Below, in pieces: positions 24,709-35,589 of a stretch of 64,000 bases of DNA (its first letter is position 1; every line of letters starts with the position of its first letter). The DNA comes from Polytrichum commune (Eukaryota > Streptophyta > Polytrichopsida > Polytrichales > Polytrichaceae): positions 25,070,527-25,134,526 of the forward strand of contig OX485808.1 in the NCBI GenBank assembly GCA_950295325.1, written 5' to 3'. The position numbers were made by a program, and so were the translations under genes. The notes under the pieces were generated by a model. The model was not told the DNA's origin. It did no database searches and was given only the letters and a program-made list of their open reading frames with translations.

Positions 24709-25452
24709 AAAAACCTTCTCATCACTCTTGCTCAGAAATCTACATTTCGATTGTGCACCACATCTATAGACATTATTTGGGATCCTGTGGGTTGTGACTT
24801 AGAGAGTGTTTTGGACTTTCAAAAAACTTAATCTGAAGCGGTTTGTAGTGCTTTAGAGGCAAGATTTGTTGGTAATGACATTATAGATTGTTTTAAAATT
24901 CTTAATCCTTTAGACATGCCTCGTAGATAAGTAGGTTTGGCTTCTTGGGGTGTTGTGGAGTTGGATAGGTTGTTGCAGCAATACGGTGTATAAAAAATGC
25001 AAGGAGTTCAAGTCCTTCCGCTGTTGGTGAATGCAACACTGTGCAAGCAAGAGTTTTTTGCTTTCAAGATACAAGGAAGTATAGAGTGGATGGATCTTAC
25101 TTTTGCAGATGTATGGACATCAATTTCTTGGTTTGTATCTTTGAAAGTGAAGTATTCTAACCTTCTGATTCTTATTGAGATTGCTAAGTGCCAATGTGTG
25201 AATATTGCAACATGTGAAAGGGCGTTTTCTGTTCAAAATACTATTAAACAAAAACTTCGTAATCGAATGTCTACATCTAACTTAGAAAGTATGATGCGTG
25301 TTGCTATAGAAGGCCCAGACAATGATTTTGATGACATTCTAACAAGTGCTCTAGATCTTTGGAAGGATGCTGCTAAGTTTCGCTATTTGTATAGCAATCC
25401 AGAGCGCTATTTGTTTGGGGCATCTGATGATGCACTTGAGGAAGTACCCTAA
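24709..25452 (+). pseudogene. hAT-family transposase remnant (C-terminal dimerisation region)
   Basis: The 3' part (from about 25,130) encodes CQCVNIATCERAFSVQ and RNRMSTSNLESMMRVAIEGP, the signature of the hAT C-terminal dimerisation domain (family pattern ..CERxFS..K..RNRL....L..LM.I...G). Upstream, the same strand gives LEARFVGNDIIDCFKILNPL, like the stretch before that domain in ZNF862-type hAT proteins. In-frame stops fall at about 24,828, 24,929 and 24,993, and the BED finger and most of the catalytic core are missing. It is clearly inactive. Confidence 0.8.
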
Positions 25453-25963
25453 ACCTTAAACTTTTTGAATTATGCAACCTTTCCATGACCAAATCCAATT
25501 GCTTCTATGAAGAATGGGGGGACCCTTGGCCTTCAAGCGGTGAAGGCATTGCTAGGTTCAATTCCTGCCAAGGATATTAACTCTTCAAATTTAAAGTTTT
25601 GAACATGCCTTTCTTTTCACTTATTCAAGATTTTGTACTAAGAAATGATTTCTAATAACTTTTCATACATTTTTAAACAATTAGTGCCAATATGAATTCC
25701 ATTTAATCAGATATTGGCCAATGAAAATATAGGCAATTGGCCGATTGATTTTACAAAAGACCGGCTCTTGCTGATGTAAATTGGAAAAAATCCGACCCTT
25801 CGTAGCAACTATCGGCAATTAGCCACTAAGGCTTCAAAAACTTCCTGAACTCTGGCCGGAGGTTCTAGAAATTGAAGAAATTTCATCCAAGGCTGTGCTA
25901 CAATAGCAGCTGTCAGTGGAAAAACTGGTTGCAGGATAAATTAAAATGTGATCCCCTAGCCTG

Positions 25964-25965
<2 letters not shown>

Positions 25966-25995
<30 letters not shown>
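25966..25995. repeat. (TA)n microsatellite
   Basis: About 15 uninterrupted AT dinucleotides. Confidence 0.95.
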
Positions 25996-25999
<4 letters not shown>

Positions 26000-27100
26000 G
26001 GTGTCATTTAAATTTGTGTTTGAGAGTGCAACAACGAGATCCTTGCCAGATGGACACCCCTTAACTTTCCAACTTATAAATTGAGGACCTTATTCTTGTA
26101 CGCTCGCATACGACAACCTAATGCAACAACCGTATGGGCCCTTTTCTTTCAACAACCTATGTATGGAGGGTTGTTTGAGAATGTATCCGATCAAGGTGGC
26201 CAATGAAGGAATTCATGTAATTTGTTTTTGTGGACTGTGTCACTCGTGACTTATTCTTGAGACATTTTACTTCTTGCACATGGAAGAAAGCTGGGAGACC
26301 ACGTTGAGCTCATGAACGGTTTGCAGTTTGCAAGGACAACTTGGGAGAATATGCTCACATGCATCCATGAACCAATTTTGAATTGTTGGAAGCCTTTGAT
26401 AGGCGGTAGTTGGCGTAGCATTATTCTACTGACTTCTTGTGGGAGGGACCAAATATCCAAATTATTGTTGTGGGGTCATTTACCTTAAAAATGAGAGCAA
26501 AAAAATCTTGCTCATTACCCAACCAACCAAATGCCAAAGTCACACTTTTTACTACATCACATAATATAGCATGCATATGTGAATCGGATGCGTGCACTGC
26601 ATGCATCATGGAAAGTAGCTGGTCTACGGCAACATGCTTACAAATCTAGGCCGACTTCTAGTAAATCTCTTGAAATACTTAATATATAGTCATTCGATCG
26701 TTCACGGCATCAGATTAACAACCCTATAAATACAGCACCTCAATACGCCTAATATATGTCGAATGTATCTTTTGTCATTGGTCGTCACATATGAAGACGT
26801 TCCATTGTATTTCTGAGCAACATCGTTGAACAACATGGTACTACTTATCCTTCCTCACCTAGGATATCCATAGTATTAAATTACTCTGTGGCCTAGGTTG
26901 CGTGGCCAATCCGATAATTGTCTTGCTCCAAAAAGGTCTTGGCTTTGAGAGCCAGAGGAACATAAATGAAGGTCCCTTCAACTTGGAAGCTCCAAACTGA
27001 CAAGCTATTGGCCGTGACTTGCAGCTGGCAAGCCTGCACTACTACTACTTCCTGACACTGCTGCAGCTACGCCCCAATCACGGGCACTTGTTGTCTCACC
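26000..27100. other. Intergenic; presumed upstream region of the dioxygenase gene
   Basis: No gene recognised. A short ORF at 26,251-26,460 (minus) has no recognisable domain. The 27,000-27,107 stretch is probably 5' UTR of the next gene; no convincing TATA box was found close by. Confidence 0.45.
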
Positions 27101-27107
27101 TAGCATC

Positions 27108-29623
27108 ATGTCGATGCCTTGTAGCTACAACGCGAGTCCTCGGAGCTTCAACAGGTTGGCCACTACGGGCGTCGAAACTCGGACCCCGCAGTGCAACCCC
27201 AAATGTCCAAAGGTAAGTTATATATATGCAACAGTTGTCGCATGTTTAGTATGATGTCTCCAGAGTCAGGGTTGCAGTACGTCTAGTTGGGGCTATGTAT
27301 GTTTATATCCGATCCTTGTCTTCAAAACTTGGGACTGACCCCTGATTAATGATACTGTAGTTGTAAGTCAATCATGTGCCAAGGCTTGTGGACCTCGTCT
27401 CAGAGGATCAGTCGCGTTGCATTCAAGTTTTGTCATCAAAGCATATATATGTATATATATTCAGCCTATTGAGCGGTCTTGAATGAAGTGATTACAAGTT
27501 TAAATAGGATACTATAAGTTAACTCATGAACCTCAGCTTTGGGTTGGGCGGAATGTATAGGTAGCACCATGCTGGGTTAGATGAAAAAGGCACGTGTCTT
27601 TGCTGTTGGTGTAGGCTTGGCCGATCAGATGATGCTTGATCAATCCATATATAACATCACTTAATCTTAAAGCTTGGAGATACGCACATGTTTACATCGA
27701 TGTATGCCAAGTGTTTTGAAGTTGTTAGGTTTTGATGGCAGGTGCCAGTGTCCATTGAGGCATGGTACTACAATCCCAATTCTGAGGAAGACCCACAAGA
27801 AAATGACCCAGCTCTGCCGCATCGGTTTGCACCAAATCAACCAGCCTCCACAGAGCTCCTTGAACGTACGTCACATCTTTACCTCAAAACTTTCATCGAA
27901 TATTCTAATAAAGTTCATGGATATCTGGTCTACATACCTCGGTCACTTATGTGTGAAGGTCAGTGTTAATATAAAAATAGGTGTACATTTGTACTTTACA
28001 GAGGGACTGACGTGTGAAAATGGATGATGGGAACGGGTTTGAACTTTGACAGAGTTGAAAGTGTTGACCTGGATTGGTCTCGATACTGAAACTTATCAAC
28101 AGAATCAATTTCTTCAGCAGATCAAGCTTGAACGCGGCTACAAATATGATGTGAATATTTTTATCTTATATTTTCGCTCTTGTGACTCTCAACATGATTA
28201 ATTACTACTGAACAATTTAAATTAATTTCCGGTTCCACTCTTAAGAAAAGACGTTGAGCTTTTGTGATTGAATTGCGCTAGTGAAGAAGTTGAAGAGTAT
28301 ACATTCATTAGAATTAATCTTCAAAGTGTAACAAACACATGATAAGCAGAGGCTCAAAATTTACTCCCCCCCCAACCACACCTCTCCAAACCAAAAGAAT
28401 ATTCTATTGAGGTTATAATCTATTGAGCTTGGTAGGAGGTGGCGGTAGTGGCACCTGCAACGATGATCGACTACGAGAAAAACATCAAGAAGTTCTTCAA
28501 GGAACACTTGCACGAACACGAGGAGATCCGCTTAATTCTGGGAGGAGGAGGTGGATTCTAACTCCCTCTCTTAGGCTTCTGTTGGTGCGTTTATGCATTC
28601 TTCTTTCAGGCTGCTCCATTGAAGGAGAATGTCGATCGACTAAGAATTTTTGTGTTGGTACCTATGATCGATTGGCAGGGTATGAGGACATCCGCGACTT
28701 TGATGGAAGGTGGATACGGATTCATGTCAAGAAAGGCGACCTTATCATTCTGCCTCCCGGAATGTACCACCGCTTCACACTTGACGACCATTATTACGTC
28801 AAGGTCTCCTGCTGTACCCGACCTTCATTATTATCAATTTATTTCAACCACCTTTCAGCTCACATGCACAGTGGTCGGAACTCCAAATTTTACCATTTGG
28901 CGGTTAAATCATTATTTACTTCTGAGAGCAGTTTCCTCTGCAGCAATAATGTCCACTTTGCTTTGACATGGATTGGTAGTTCCGTGAATGTTAACTGTGG
29001 GAACTCGGAATCTGGTTCCAGGCACTACTCTTGTACCAGGAGGAGCCATGCAGAATACAGTTTGATCGAAACAAAGTCACTGATGCTATGGATGTCAGGT
29101 GTGTCAATTAGTAACAACTCTTAGATTATGGTAGATGGTTAATTTTTCACATGGGCCACGACGCAATTGAACGTTGCAGATATTAATTAGGTAGTTATGC
29201 AATGGCTTCCCTCCACCTCTTGTCTGTCTCAAATATCGTTGAAAGTCGAAACGCGAGTCGTATTTGAGATTTGTTGAGTGTGGGTTGGAGGTGCAATGCA
29301 GAAAGGAGTACGAGTTGAGCGTGCTGAGTCGAGGTCCAAGCATGGACGTCGGGAGCAGGGAGCTGAGTAGCATGCTGGATGGTCTTGACGATTACATCGC
29401 CGTCTTACAAGCTCAGGAAGAGAAACGAGAGTCGGAATTGGAGACAACAAACTGCATGGCTACAGGAGCAGGCTCACATGAGGCCAGCATCTCTGAGATT
29501 GAGCGGGAGCTGCCAGCGAGTGAGTCGAACATCTCCTTCGAGGCGGGGACTCCTGTTACAGTCCTTCAATCGGCAGTCGCATTGGACGGCCACATCGATC
29601 ATGTGATCCCCCAAGCATCATGA
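27108..29623 (+). CDS. Acireductone dioxygenase (ARD) with N- and C-terminal extensions
   Basis: ARD is a metal-dependent cupin that oxidises the acireductone of the methionine salvage (Yang) cycle to the keto-acid precursor of methionine. Seven exons keep phase: 27108-27212, 27742-27865, 28053-28150, 28436-28550, 28679-28803, 29022-29098 and 29302-29623, 966 nt, 321 aa; plant ARDs are about 180-200 aa. Conserved parts include [49 protein letters not shown] and RKEY. The four metal ligands are present: His133, His135, Glu139 and His178. The usual RPHDHLPAR segment before RKEY is replaced by a diverged stretch ([10 protein letters not shown]). After RKEY, about 103 extra residues follow, Ser/Glu-rich, without a known domain. 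Exon 1 ([17 protein letters not shown]..) adds 35 basic, Ser/Thr-rich residues and ends in a perfect AAG|GTAAGT donor; it might be a targeting sequence. Confidence 0.88.
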
Positions 29624-29858
29624 TCGCGACTTGGCTTCCATGACATCTGGACAGACGTCTCATCGCAGGCTTGTTGAATGCTGGAATGACGTCGGTCGAG
29701 CATGCGGCGAGTGAGCTTCTTTACGGAGTGTGTGAAGAAACATACATGAACTATCCACCCAGCTACCTAGCTATCTATCTATTTAGATCACATACATATT
29801 CGCCCAACATACTCTTGAAGGCGGAGGCCTCAGACCTGTCATTCCAGTTCTCCTAAGT

Positions 29859-29864
29859 AATAAA
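29859..29864 (+). promoter_or_regulatory. Candidate poly(A) signal of the dioxygenase gene
   Basis: AATAAA about 235 bases after the stop codon, followed by TG-rich sequence (TGCATTGTTTGTAG). Confidence 0.5.
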
Positions 29865-29899
29865 GGTTTCCGTAATGACCTGCATTGTTTGTAGTACTA

Positions 29900-32100
29900 G
29901 TTGGTGCACTGATAATTGATAGTCATGTCCCACCTACTCGTCGACGTGGTTATCAACTCATGGACAAAATCTGGACTTTACGGATGGAGATGAAGCAACC
30001 TCAAAGTTCAAACGGCATTCAACCTACAACTGTGATCACTACAAACATATGAGACTTTCTGGGCAACACGTCCTCCGTCATTGAAAATCTGTGGGGTTTT
30101 GTGAAACTTTGTCTTGAGCATTCTGTTATTTCTTTGTAATTTTATGTTTGGATTATGATGCAACTCCATCGTCCATCTTGCACTTGCGTCGCAACACAAA
30201 TCAGAGACACAAACACAAACACAAACCATAGACTTGACACAAATCTACCATAGGAAGCATGGTGGTGTTGCAAATCTAAGAGTCTAAATATGGTAGTGAG
30301 AGGGTTGTGTTGCCAATAGCATTCCGCGATTTCTCGGGGGTGGCACCCTTCACTAAAAGCATACGCCATGTGCGTGCACCGCCTTCAAATTTATACCCCT
30401 GTATACGGTTTTTGGGTGGATTAAACAACGATTTGCACACTAAGTTGTAGCTAAGAAATAGCATGATGTATGAATACCACAAAAGAAAATCAAATTCATA
30501 GATGTTACCACACCATATGTATACAACCAAAAAGAACTTGCAAAATCGTGCCTCCAAATACTTGTAGGTAAAAATAATTCATTGTTGCTTAATGATGTTG
30601 TAGAAGACTCTCTCATCCATTGATTGTAACCCAAACAAAGTGGTTCCTACCATGAACAAGGATGTGCAAATGGATGTGATAGCCAATAGACACGTTATTG
30701 AATAATTTTGTTACCACATGGTCCAGTTTTTACAACCTTACCACAAAGTTGACTGTTATAATAGCGATCAAAGGTAAAATTAATTGTTCACGATAGCCAT
30801 CGAAATGGTTGTGAATTGCTACCAACAACGATCGACTATGAAAATCACCAACCGGTTGCAAGTTGTAGCCGTGAACGGATGATGGTAGCAATCGACCTTC
30901 TACAATTGATTGCTGTTGGTAGCAACTAGCTCCCTAGTTGAGTGGTCCCATTTGCAGTCAACACACTAGTTGATTGCTTGTGTGAGCAATCAACTATGGA
31001 GCTGACTACTTATGGGAGTAGTCGACACACTAGACGATTGCTTGTGTGAGCAGTTGAGAGTTGACACTATAGTTAACTCCTTATGTAAATGCGGATATGG
31101 GCATGGAGTAGGTGGAATGAAAAAGAGGAGGATAGTCAACAATTGTTTCTTTAAAAGAATATGTTGCACAATAACAATGATATGATAATTCTACAAAATT
31201 GTTCACGTAAGTGATATGTATGCATATTATGGAAAATCCCATGATGAAGCTAAAAAAACTAGACCTACTCAATGCTATTCTTGGTCTTTGTTCGCCAAGA
31301 GTATATGGGCTCATTATATCCTACAAAGTTCATCCGCAGCTACTGTTTTGCAAAGTCTAAGGAAATGCGTGTCCTAAGATCTATCTAACATAAGGCATTT
31401 ATTGTAGTTTTCTAGTAATTTCGGTTGTCACCGACAAGATGTTGTCATCATCTCCATTGTTCCAAAGTTGGCGTGCAAGTACGTTGACCTTGGTGTAATG
31501 TACATCCGGAGTCATTTGTCTCATATTGTGGAAATAAGACAATTCGGTTGCCACCCGAAACTTCCTTTTCTTCATTATTTCTTTCACATCATAGCTTTAT
31601 GCATATCAAAGTGATTGAACCTTCTCACTTGAGTGCGTTGCGCACTCCCAATCGTACACTCCAATCTTTGATTCCCACTAGAAAATAATGTTGTATATAG
31701 AAAGCTGATTGTGTAGCATATTTTCCTCGAGCAAAGCCTCCATGACCCATATCCAAGTCCAAGCCAACTTTTTCCTCAATGCGATGCCGACATCTAAGAC
31801 TTGGTTGAAATGGTAAATGCATTATGTACACTGCATTTGAATGTGAAGAACGGTGTTCATAAACACCATTTCCCCCAATAAAACATTTGTGAGTATCTCT
31901 GAATGGTTTTTTGTGCACAAACACTTGGGGAGGGCAGGGGATAAGGGGGCGAGCATTGCCAAAAAAAGTAAGAAATACGTGAAATAAAATAAAGGGCCTA
32001 ATATATCAATTTCGGTTATATGTTGTAAAGTAAATACATGTACTATAAGGTGCTCTGGGTGTGTAAAATATTATCATAAGTAAAATAACATTTGATATAG
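29900..32100. other. Repeat-rich intergenic stretch; no gene
   Basis: I found ORFs only up to about 99 codons, none with domains. Near 30,780-31,070 there are interspersed short inverted motifs (TTGATTGCTTGTGTGAGCAATCAA palindrome core at about 30,970-30,993; GACGATTGCTTGTGTGAGCA nearby), probably a decayed foldback. Confidence 0.45.
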
Positions 32101-32129
32101 CATCATTAAATTACCTAAGTAATATTCAT

Positions 32130-33265
32130 TGCGGGGGGCACTCAATGTAGCCCGTACTCAAGTGGGTGCACAAAAGAGATATTAATTGTGCTTGGATGTT
32201 ACAGAAGATATACAAGGTATGAGTATTATTTATTTTATCTTTGTAAATATATTAGGCATGTTATTCATATACTCTTAGTTTTATTTCAATCATTAGCCCA
32301 AAGTCATTTATAATGAAATAGATAATCTACACGAGATCCAAATGAATATTTCATCCAATAGGTGAGTTAAATGGTAATCCCATATTTTCCAAGGATAGGT
32401 TCACTAGGATTAAATATGATATGTTGTATGTCAACCTAAAGTTCGACTATCTAAAGCCTAGGATGATGATTATTTATTGAAATTGAGATGTAATTGTGCG
32501 GTACTGTTTGTTTCTCAAGCGGTAGTTAAAAGAGTGAAGAAAAGAGGGATTAAAAAAGTCGGCTAAAACATTGACCACCAAGACTTGGTATTTGGGAAGG
32601 GTTTGTAGAATGCGTTGCAAAATTTGCAGTTGGTGGTTTGAGTATCAATATCCAACTGACCTCTAGGACCAACCTTCCGATATGGAGGGGGTTTTGTTGG
32701 TATCAAAATGAGAATGGGTTCATATGGACCTATGATTTGATAGATTATTTGATGGTAAAATTAGAAAATCATTATTTTATTGGCTACAATGACTTATATT
32801 GTAGAAACAAATTTGTATGCGTTAAATCCAATGGATGAACGAGTGTTCAGTAATGATAAATAAATATATCTTGCTAAGAATCTACATGATCATTTTGGTG
32901 TTTATATATGATTGGGGCCTATATGATTATTTATTTATCACTTGTGTATGTATTCAGGGGTATTTCGCAACTCCATATTGTACATATATAAATTTGAAGA
33001 GGGAGAAAACCTTGTATAGTAAGGGTATCAATTTCAAGGTCATGCACACATGTGGTTCCCGGTTCTATCAATGACTATACCCCCTGTGGTAATTACTCCC
33101 CCCCTCCTCTAGGCCCTCTCCCTTGCTAATGGACATATTGTAATTATAACCTTGTACGTGTGTCACTTTATTGGCCATTCAAAATCAATATATTGGGGTA
33201 TTTGAAAGGTGACATGTCATGCATGCACATCATGTATGCTTTTAATGAAGAGTGCACCTCTTGTG
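32130..33265. mobile_element. Element related to 48,223-48,718
   Basis: The left side has GCACTC..AAGTGGGTGCACAAAAG and the right side GCATGCACATCATGTATGCT, then TTTTAATGAAGAGTGCACC. The same order of motifs bounds the element at 48,223-48,718 (GTGGGTGCACAAAAGG; GGCATGCACGCACGTG, then TTTTAATGAATAGTGCACTC). This copy is longer (about 1.1 kb) and diverged, with no clear target duplication and no gene. Confidence 0.45.
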
Positions 33266-33566
33266 CAATTGGCACACGCACCTTATATGTTGAAGCTCCA
33301 GGGTAAAGACACCATTTTAAGTTCAATAGTAAACACGATTGAATGGCCTATGTGATCAATTTCATGGAGATAATGGAGAGATAATGGTGACCTTGACATC
33401 ATATAATTTTTGGGTGTAAATTCTCGTATGAAACTTTAAATGACAATCTTTATGCACCGTAATTCTTAGAGATCGCCAATTTGACGTATTAAACAATTTC
33501 CCAGTCACTCTAACAATCAAATTATCTCTAAAGTTGGAAGTGCCTACAATAGGGACACATATCTTC

Positions 33567-33690
33567 AAGTTTGTATCTCCAATATTTGGGGGTTGGACTC
33601 TTCAAACCATGTATGAACTAACATGTGTGTTAAAAGAGGTATTATTCTAGGCATTATTGTACACAATATACTTACGGGTGTGCATGGATG
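33567..33690 (+). repeat. Dispersed repeat shared with 60,546-60,640
   Basis: GGACTCTTCAAACCATGTAT.. GAACTAACATG.. GGCATTATTGTACA here matches GGGCTCTTCGTACCATGTAC.. AAACTAACGTG.. GGCATTATCGTACA in intron 3 of the resistance gene, about 75-80% identical by eye. No coding function is evident. Confidence 0.55.
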
Positions 33691-34430
33691 CTCTTTGATA
33701 TAAGAAGATATTGAAGTAGGTTATTGGCAATACTACTTGAGTGGCTAGTGAGGAGTGGGGAAAAAATGCACATCCCACCCATGTGTAGATGAGTAGTTTA
33801 CCTCCTCGTCACTTTAACTATCCTCTTTCTATCCCTAAACCTCTACCTATTCCACCAAAACTATTGCAGATGTGAAGAAGAACATGTTTCGTTCAATCTT
33901 GGTGTCAAAATATAATTTTGAAATCTACGTGTATAAAACATGCCCAAAAACAATGGTTGGAAATTTAATGGTTGAGCACTTCAGAGTCCTTCACAATGGA
34001 CATACGCCATCTCCAAGTTATGCCAACATTCAACATGCAAGCATGTGAACGTCAAGTAAAATTATGATACTTGTTGAGATTAATCATATGCAACTTGCTT
34101 CGAATCAGTGCGTGTTTGTACTTGCTACTCGGACAGTATCCAGTCCTTGGACAATCTCAGCAATCACATGGACATCCTGTCTACTCTTTTTACTGGAAGT
34201 TCAAATTCCTGAACTTCCTGTCCAGCTTTCAACCAAAACAAACATCCATGAGCAACCATGTGGACGCGTGAACACAATTGAACAGACTGCGAAACAGAAA
34301 CATAGGTGACGACTTTGGAGGTTTTCATGCATAGTTCTGCTCCTGATTGTGTGTTGCTCAAATCACTTGACGGAAACCCACCTGACATGAGCAGAAAATC
34401 CTCACGTGTGCTGAAGACAACCATACATGT
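33691..34430. other. Intergenic; no gene seen
   Basis: ORFs of 66-103 codons overlap on both strands, but none has a domain, and the longest runs into the CA repeat that follows. Confidence 0.45.
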
Positions 34431-34435
34431 TCCAA

Positions 34436-34454
34436 GCGCGCGCGCACGCACGCG

Positions 34455-34487
<33 letters not shown>

Positions 34488-34499
34488 CTATATATATAT
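34436..34499. repeat. Compound microsatellite (GC/CA)n-(CA)n-(TA)n
   Basis: Alternating purine-pyrimidine sequence runs GCGCGCGCACGCACGCGC, then ACACAC, then TATATATA. Such a tract could adopt Z-DNA. Confidence 0.9.
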
Positions 34500-34686
34500 T
34501 GTAGATCATGCACGAGCAACGTAGTACTGGCTCAATGAACATTTGCTAGAAATAACTAGACTGATAACCCGGGGTCGTCAGGTACATATTTGCGAAGATG
34601 TATACTGAGTACGCATCACTTGTAAACAAAGTAACATGAGGAAGTAGCTAGTCCTCACATAGTCGGTTTCCATGATTATGAATTCA

Positions 34687-35589
34687 TCAAGAGTCCGGGG
34701 ATGTCGTGGGTGCAGGTACGATGATTTGAGGCGCTTGGGAGATGGAGACAGCCGCCTCCTGCATCCGCTTGCACAGCTGGAGCTCATGTTTCTCGAAGTA
34801 GAGTTCGGTGAGGAGTGTGCTCTGCTCGACGTTGGAGGATCGGGCATACAAGATCTGCTCGTTCACCTGCAGCAGATTGATGATGTGGATGCAGACCATG
34901 ATGGTGTCGCCCACGGCCTCGGAAGCCAACTCGCCATACTCAACCTGCAACAACATGTTGGGCACGTCGGCATCATCGCTCACGCTGTCGGGGTCTCGCC
35001 ATGTGCCCAGGGCGCCCACCTCGGTGGCGGCCTGGAAGAAATTGAAGGCGTGCGCCTTCCTCCCAGGCACCGTGATGACCAGGAGCTCCCGCTCGACGCG
35101 TTCTAGGCGCACGTTGGTGGTGTCATCACCAAACAGTGACGCCCACAGCATGTCCTTGGCGTCCGATAGGAACTGCGTACCGCTGGCCGTCCGGTGCGTG
35201 TCGGACAAGTCGTCCAGCCCTTGCGCCGGCGCGTCGGCCAGCAAGAAGCGGCGCTCGACGAGATGGCTGCGGTGACACAGCGGCCACGCCTGCTTCGTCC
35301 ATAACAGGAGCTTCGTCTCGTCCAACCCCACTTGCTTCACCCTCTCCATGATGGCGGACTGCACTTCCGCAGAGATTTGGCGCACCTCCTTGGTGCGGCA
35401 ATTGGGGCGCTGGAGGTGCTTCTTCTTCTGAGTCAGTATGAGCAGACGATCCTTCACGTTGTCCACCCCAATGCTCTGGAGAAGGTCATGGTTGAAGTGA
35501 ACGATGTCCTCCTCCTCCAGGTGGTTCATCACCATCAATCGCCCATGCTTCTGCATGCCTACCTCCGCTAGCCACGAGGACCACTCCAT
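34687..35589 (-). CDS. Intronless SAM-domain protein of unknown function
   Basis: A single 300-codon frame on the minus strand, starting at the ATG at 35587-35589. It is more GC-rich than the surroundings. Residues of about 1-60 (WSSWLAEVGMQKHG.., HLEEEDIVHFNHDLLQSIG, VDNVKDRLLILTQKKKH) match the sterile alpha motif pattern (W..V.L..Y...F....I....LL.L...DL..LGI....HR..IL..I). SAM domains oligomerise or bind proteins or RNA. The remaining 240 residues are mixed-charge and likely helical (LERVERELLVITVPGRKAH; FEKHELQLCKRMQEA), with no domain I recognise. The lack of introns, against many-exon neighbours, could reflect retroposition, but I see no poly(A) tail or flanking repeat. Confidence 0.72.
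   Translation of the reverse strand: MEWSSWLAEVGMQKHGRLMVMNHLEEEDIVHFNHDLLQSIGVDNVKDRLLILTQKKKHLQRPNCRTKEVRQISAEVQSAIMERVKQVGLDETKLLLWTKQAWPLCHRSHLVERRFLLADAPAQGLDDLSDTHRTASGTQFLSDAKDMLWASLFGDDTTNVRLERVERELLVITVPGRKAHAFNFFQAATEVGALGTWRDPDSVSDDADVPNMLLQVEYGELASEAVGDTIMVCIHIINLLQVNEQILYARSSNVEQSTLLTELYFEKHELQLCKRMQEAAVSISQAPQIIVPAPTTSPDS

Larger units (their letters stand above)
24050..25870 (+). mobile_element. Decayed hAT transposon region
   Basis: A transposase remnant (24709-25452) is flanked on both sides by many short copies of GGCCAAT/ATTGGCC, CAATTAGCCA and CGGCTA/TAGCCG-like motifs (24,056-24,250 and 25,700-25,860). Clustered subterminal repeats in both orientations are usual for hAT elements. 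I could not identify exact termini or an 8-bp duplication, so the limits are approximate. Confidence 0.5.

Noticed and set aside
24235-24709. ORFs of 76-126 codons on both strands
   Set aside because: They follow the CTCCG low-complexity repeat and show no domain or splice context.
25518-25573. tRNA-like text with a GGTTCAATTCC T-loop match
   Set aside because: The T-stem has mismatches and I could not form a D-arm, an anticodon arm or an acceptor stem.
34164-34475. 103-codon minus-strand ORF starting MCVCVCVRVRARA
   Set aside because: Its start is the CA/GC microsatellite read in frame; no domain beyond.
34808-35571. ORFs of 71-155 codons antisense or out of frame to the SAM gene
   Set aside because: GC-rich shadow frames; only the 300-codon minus-strand frame has a recognisable domain.
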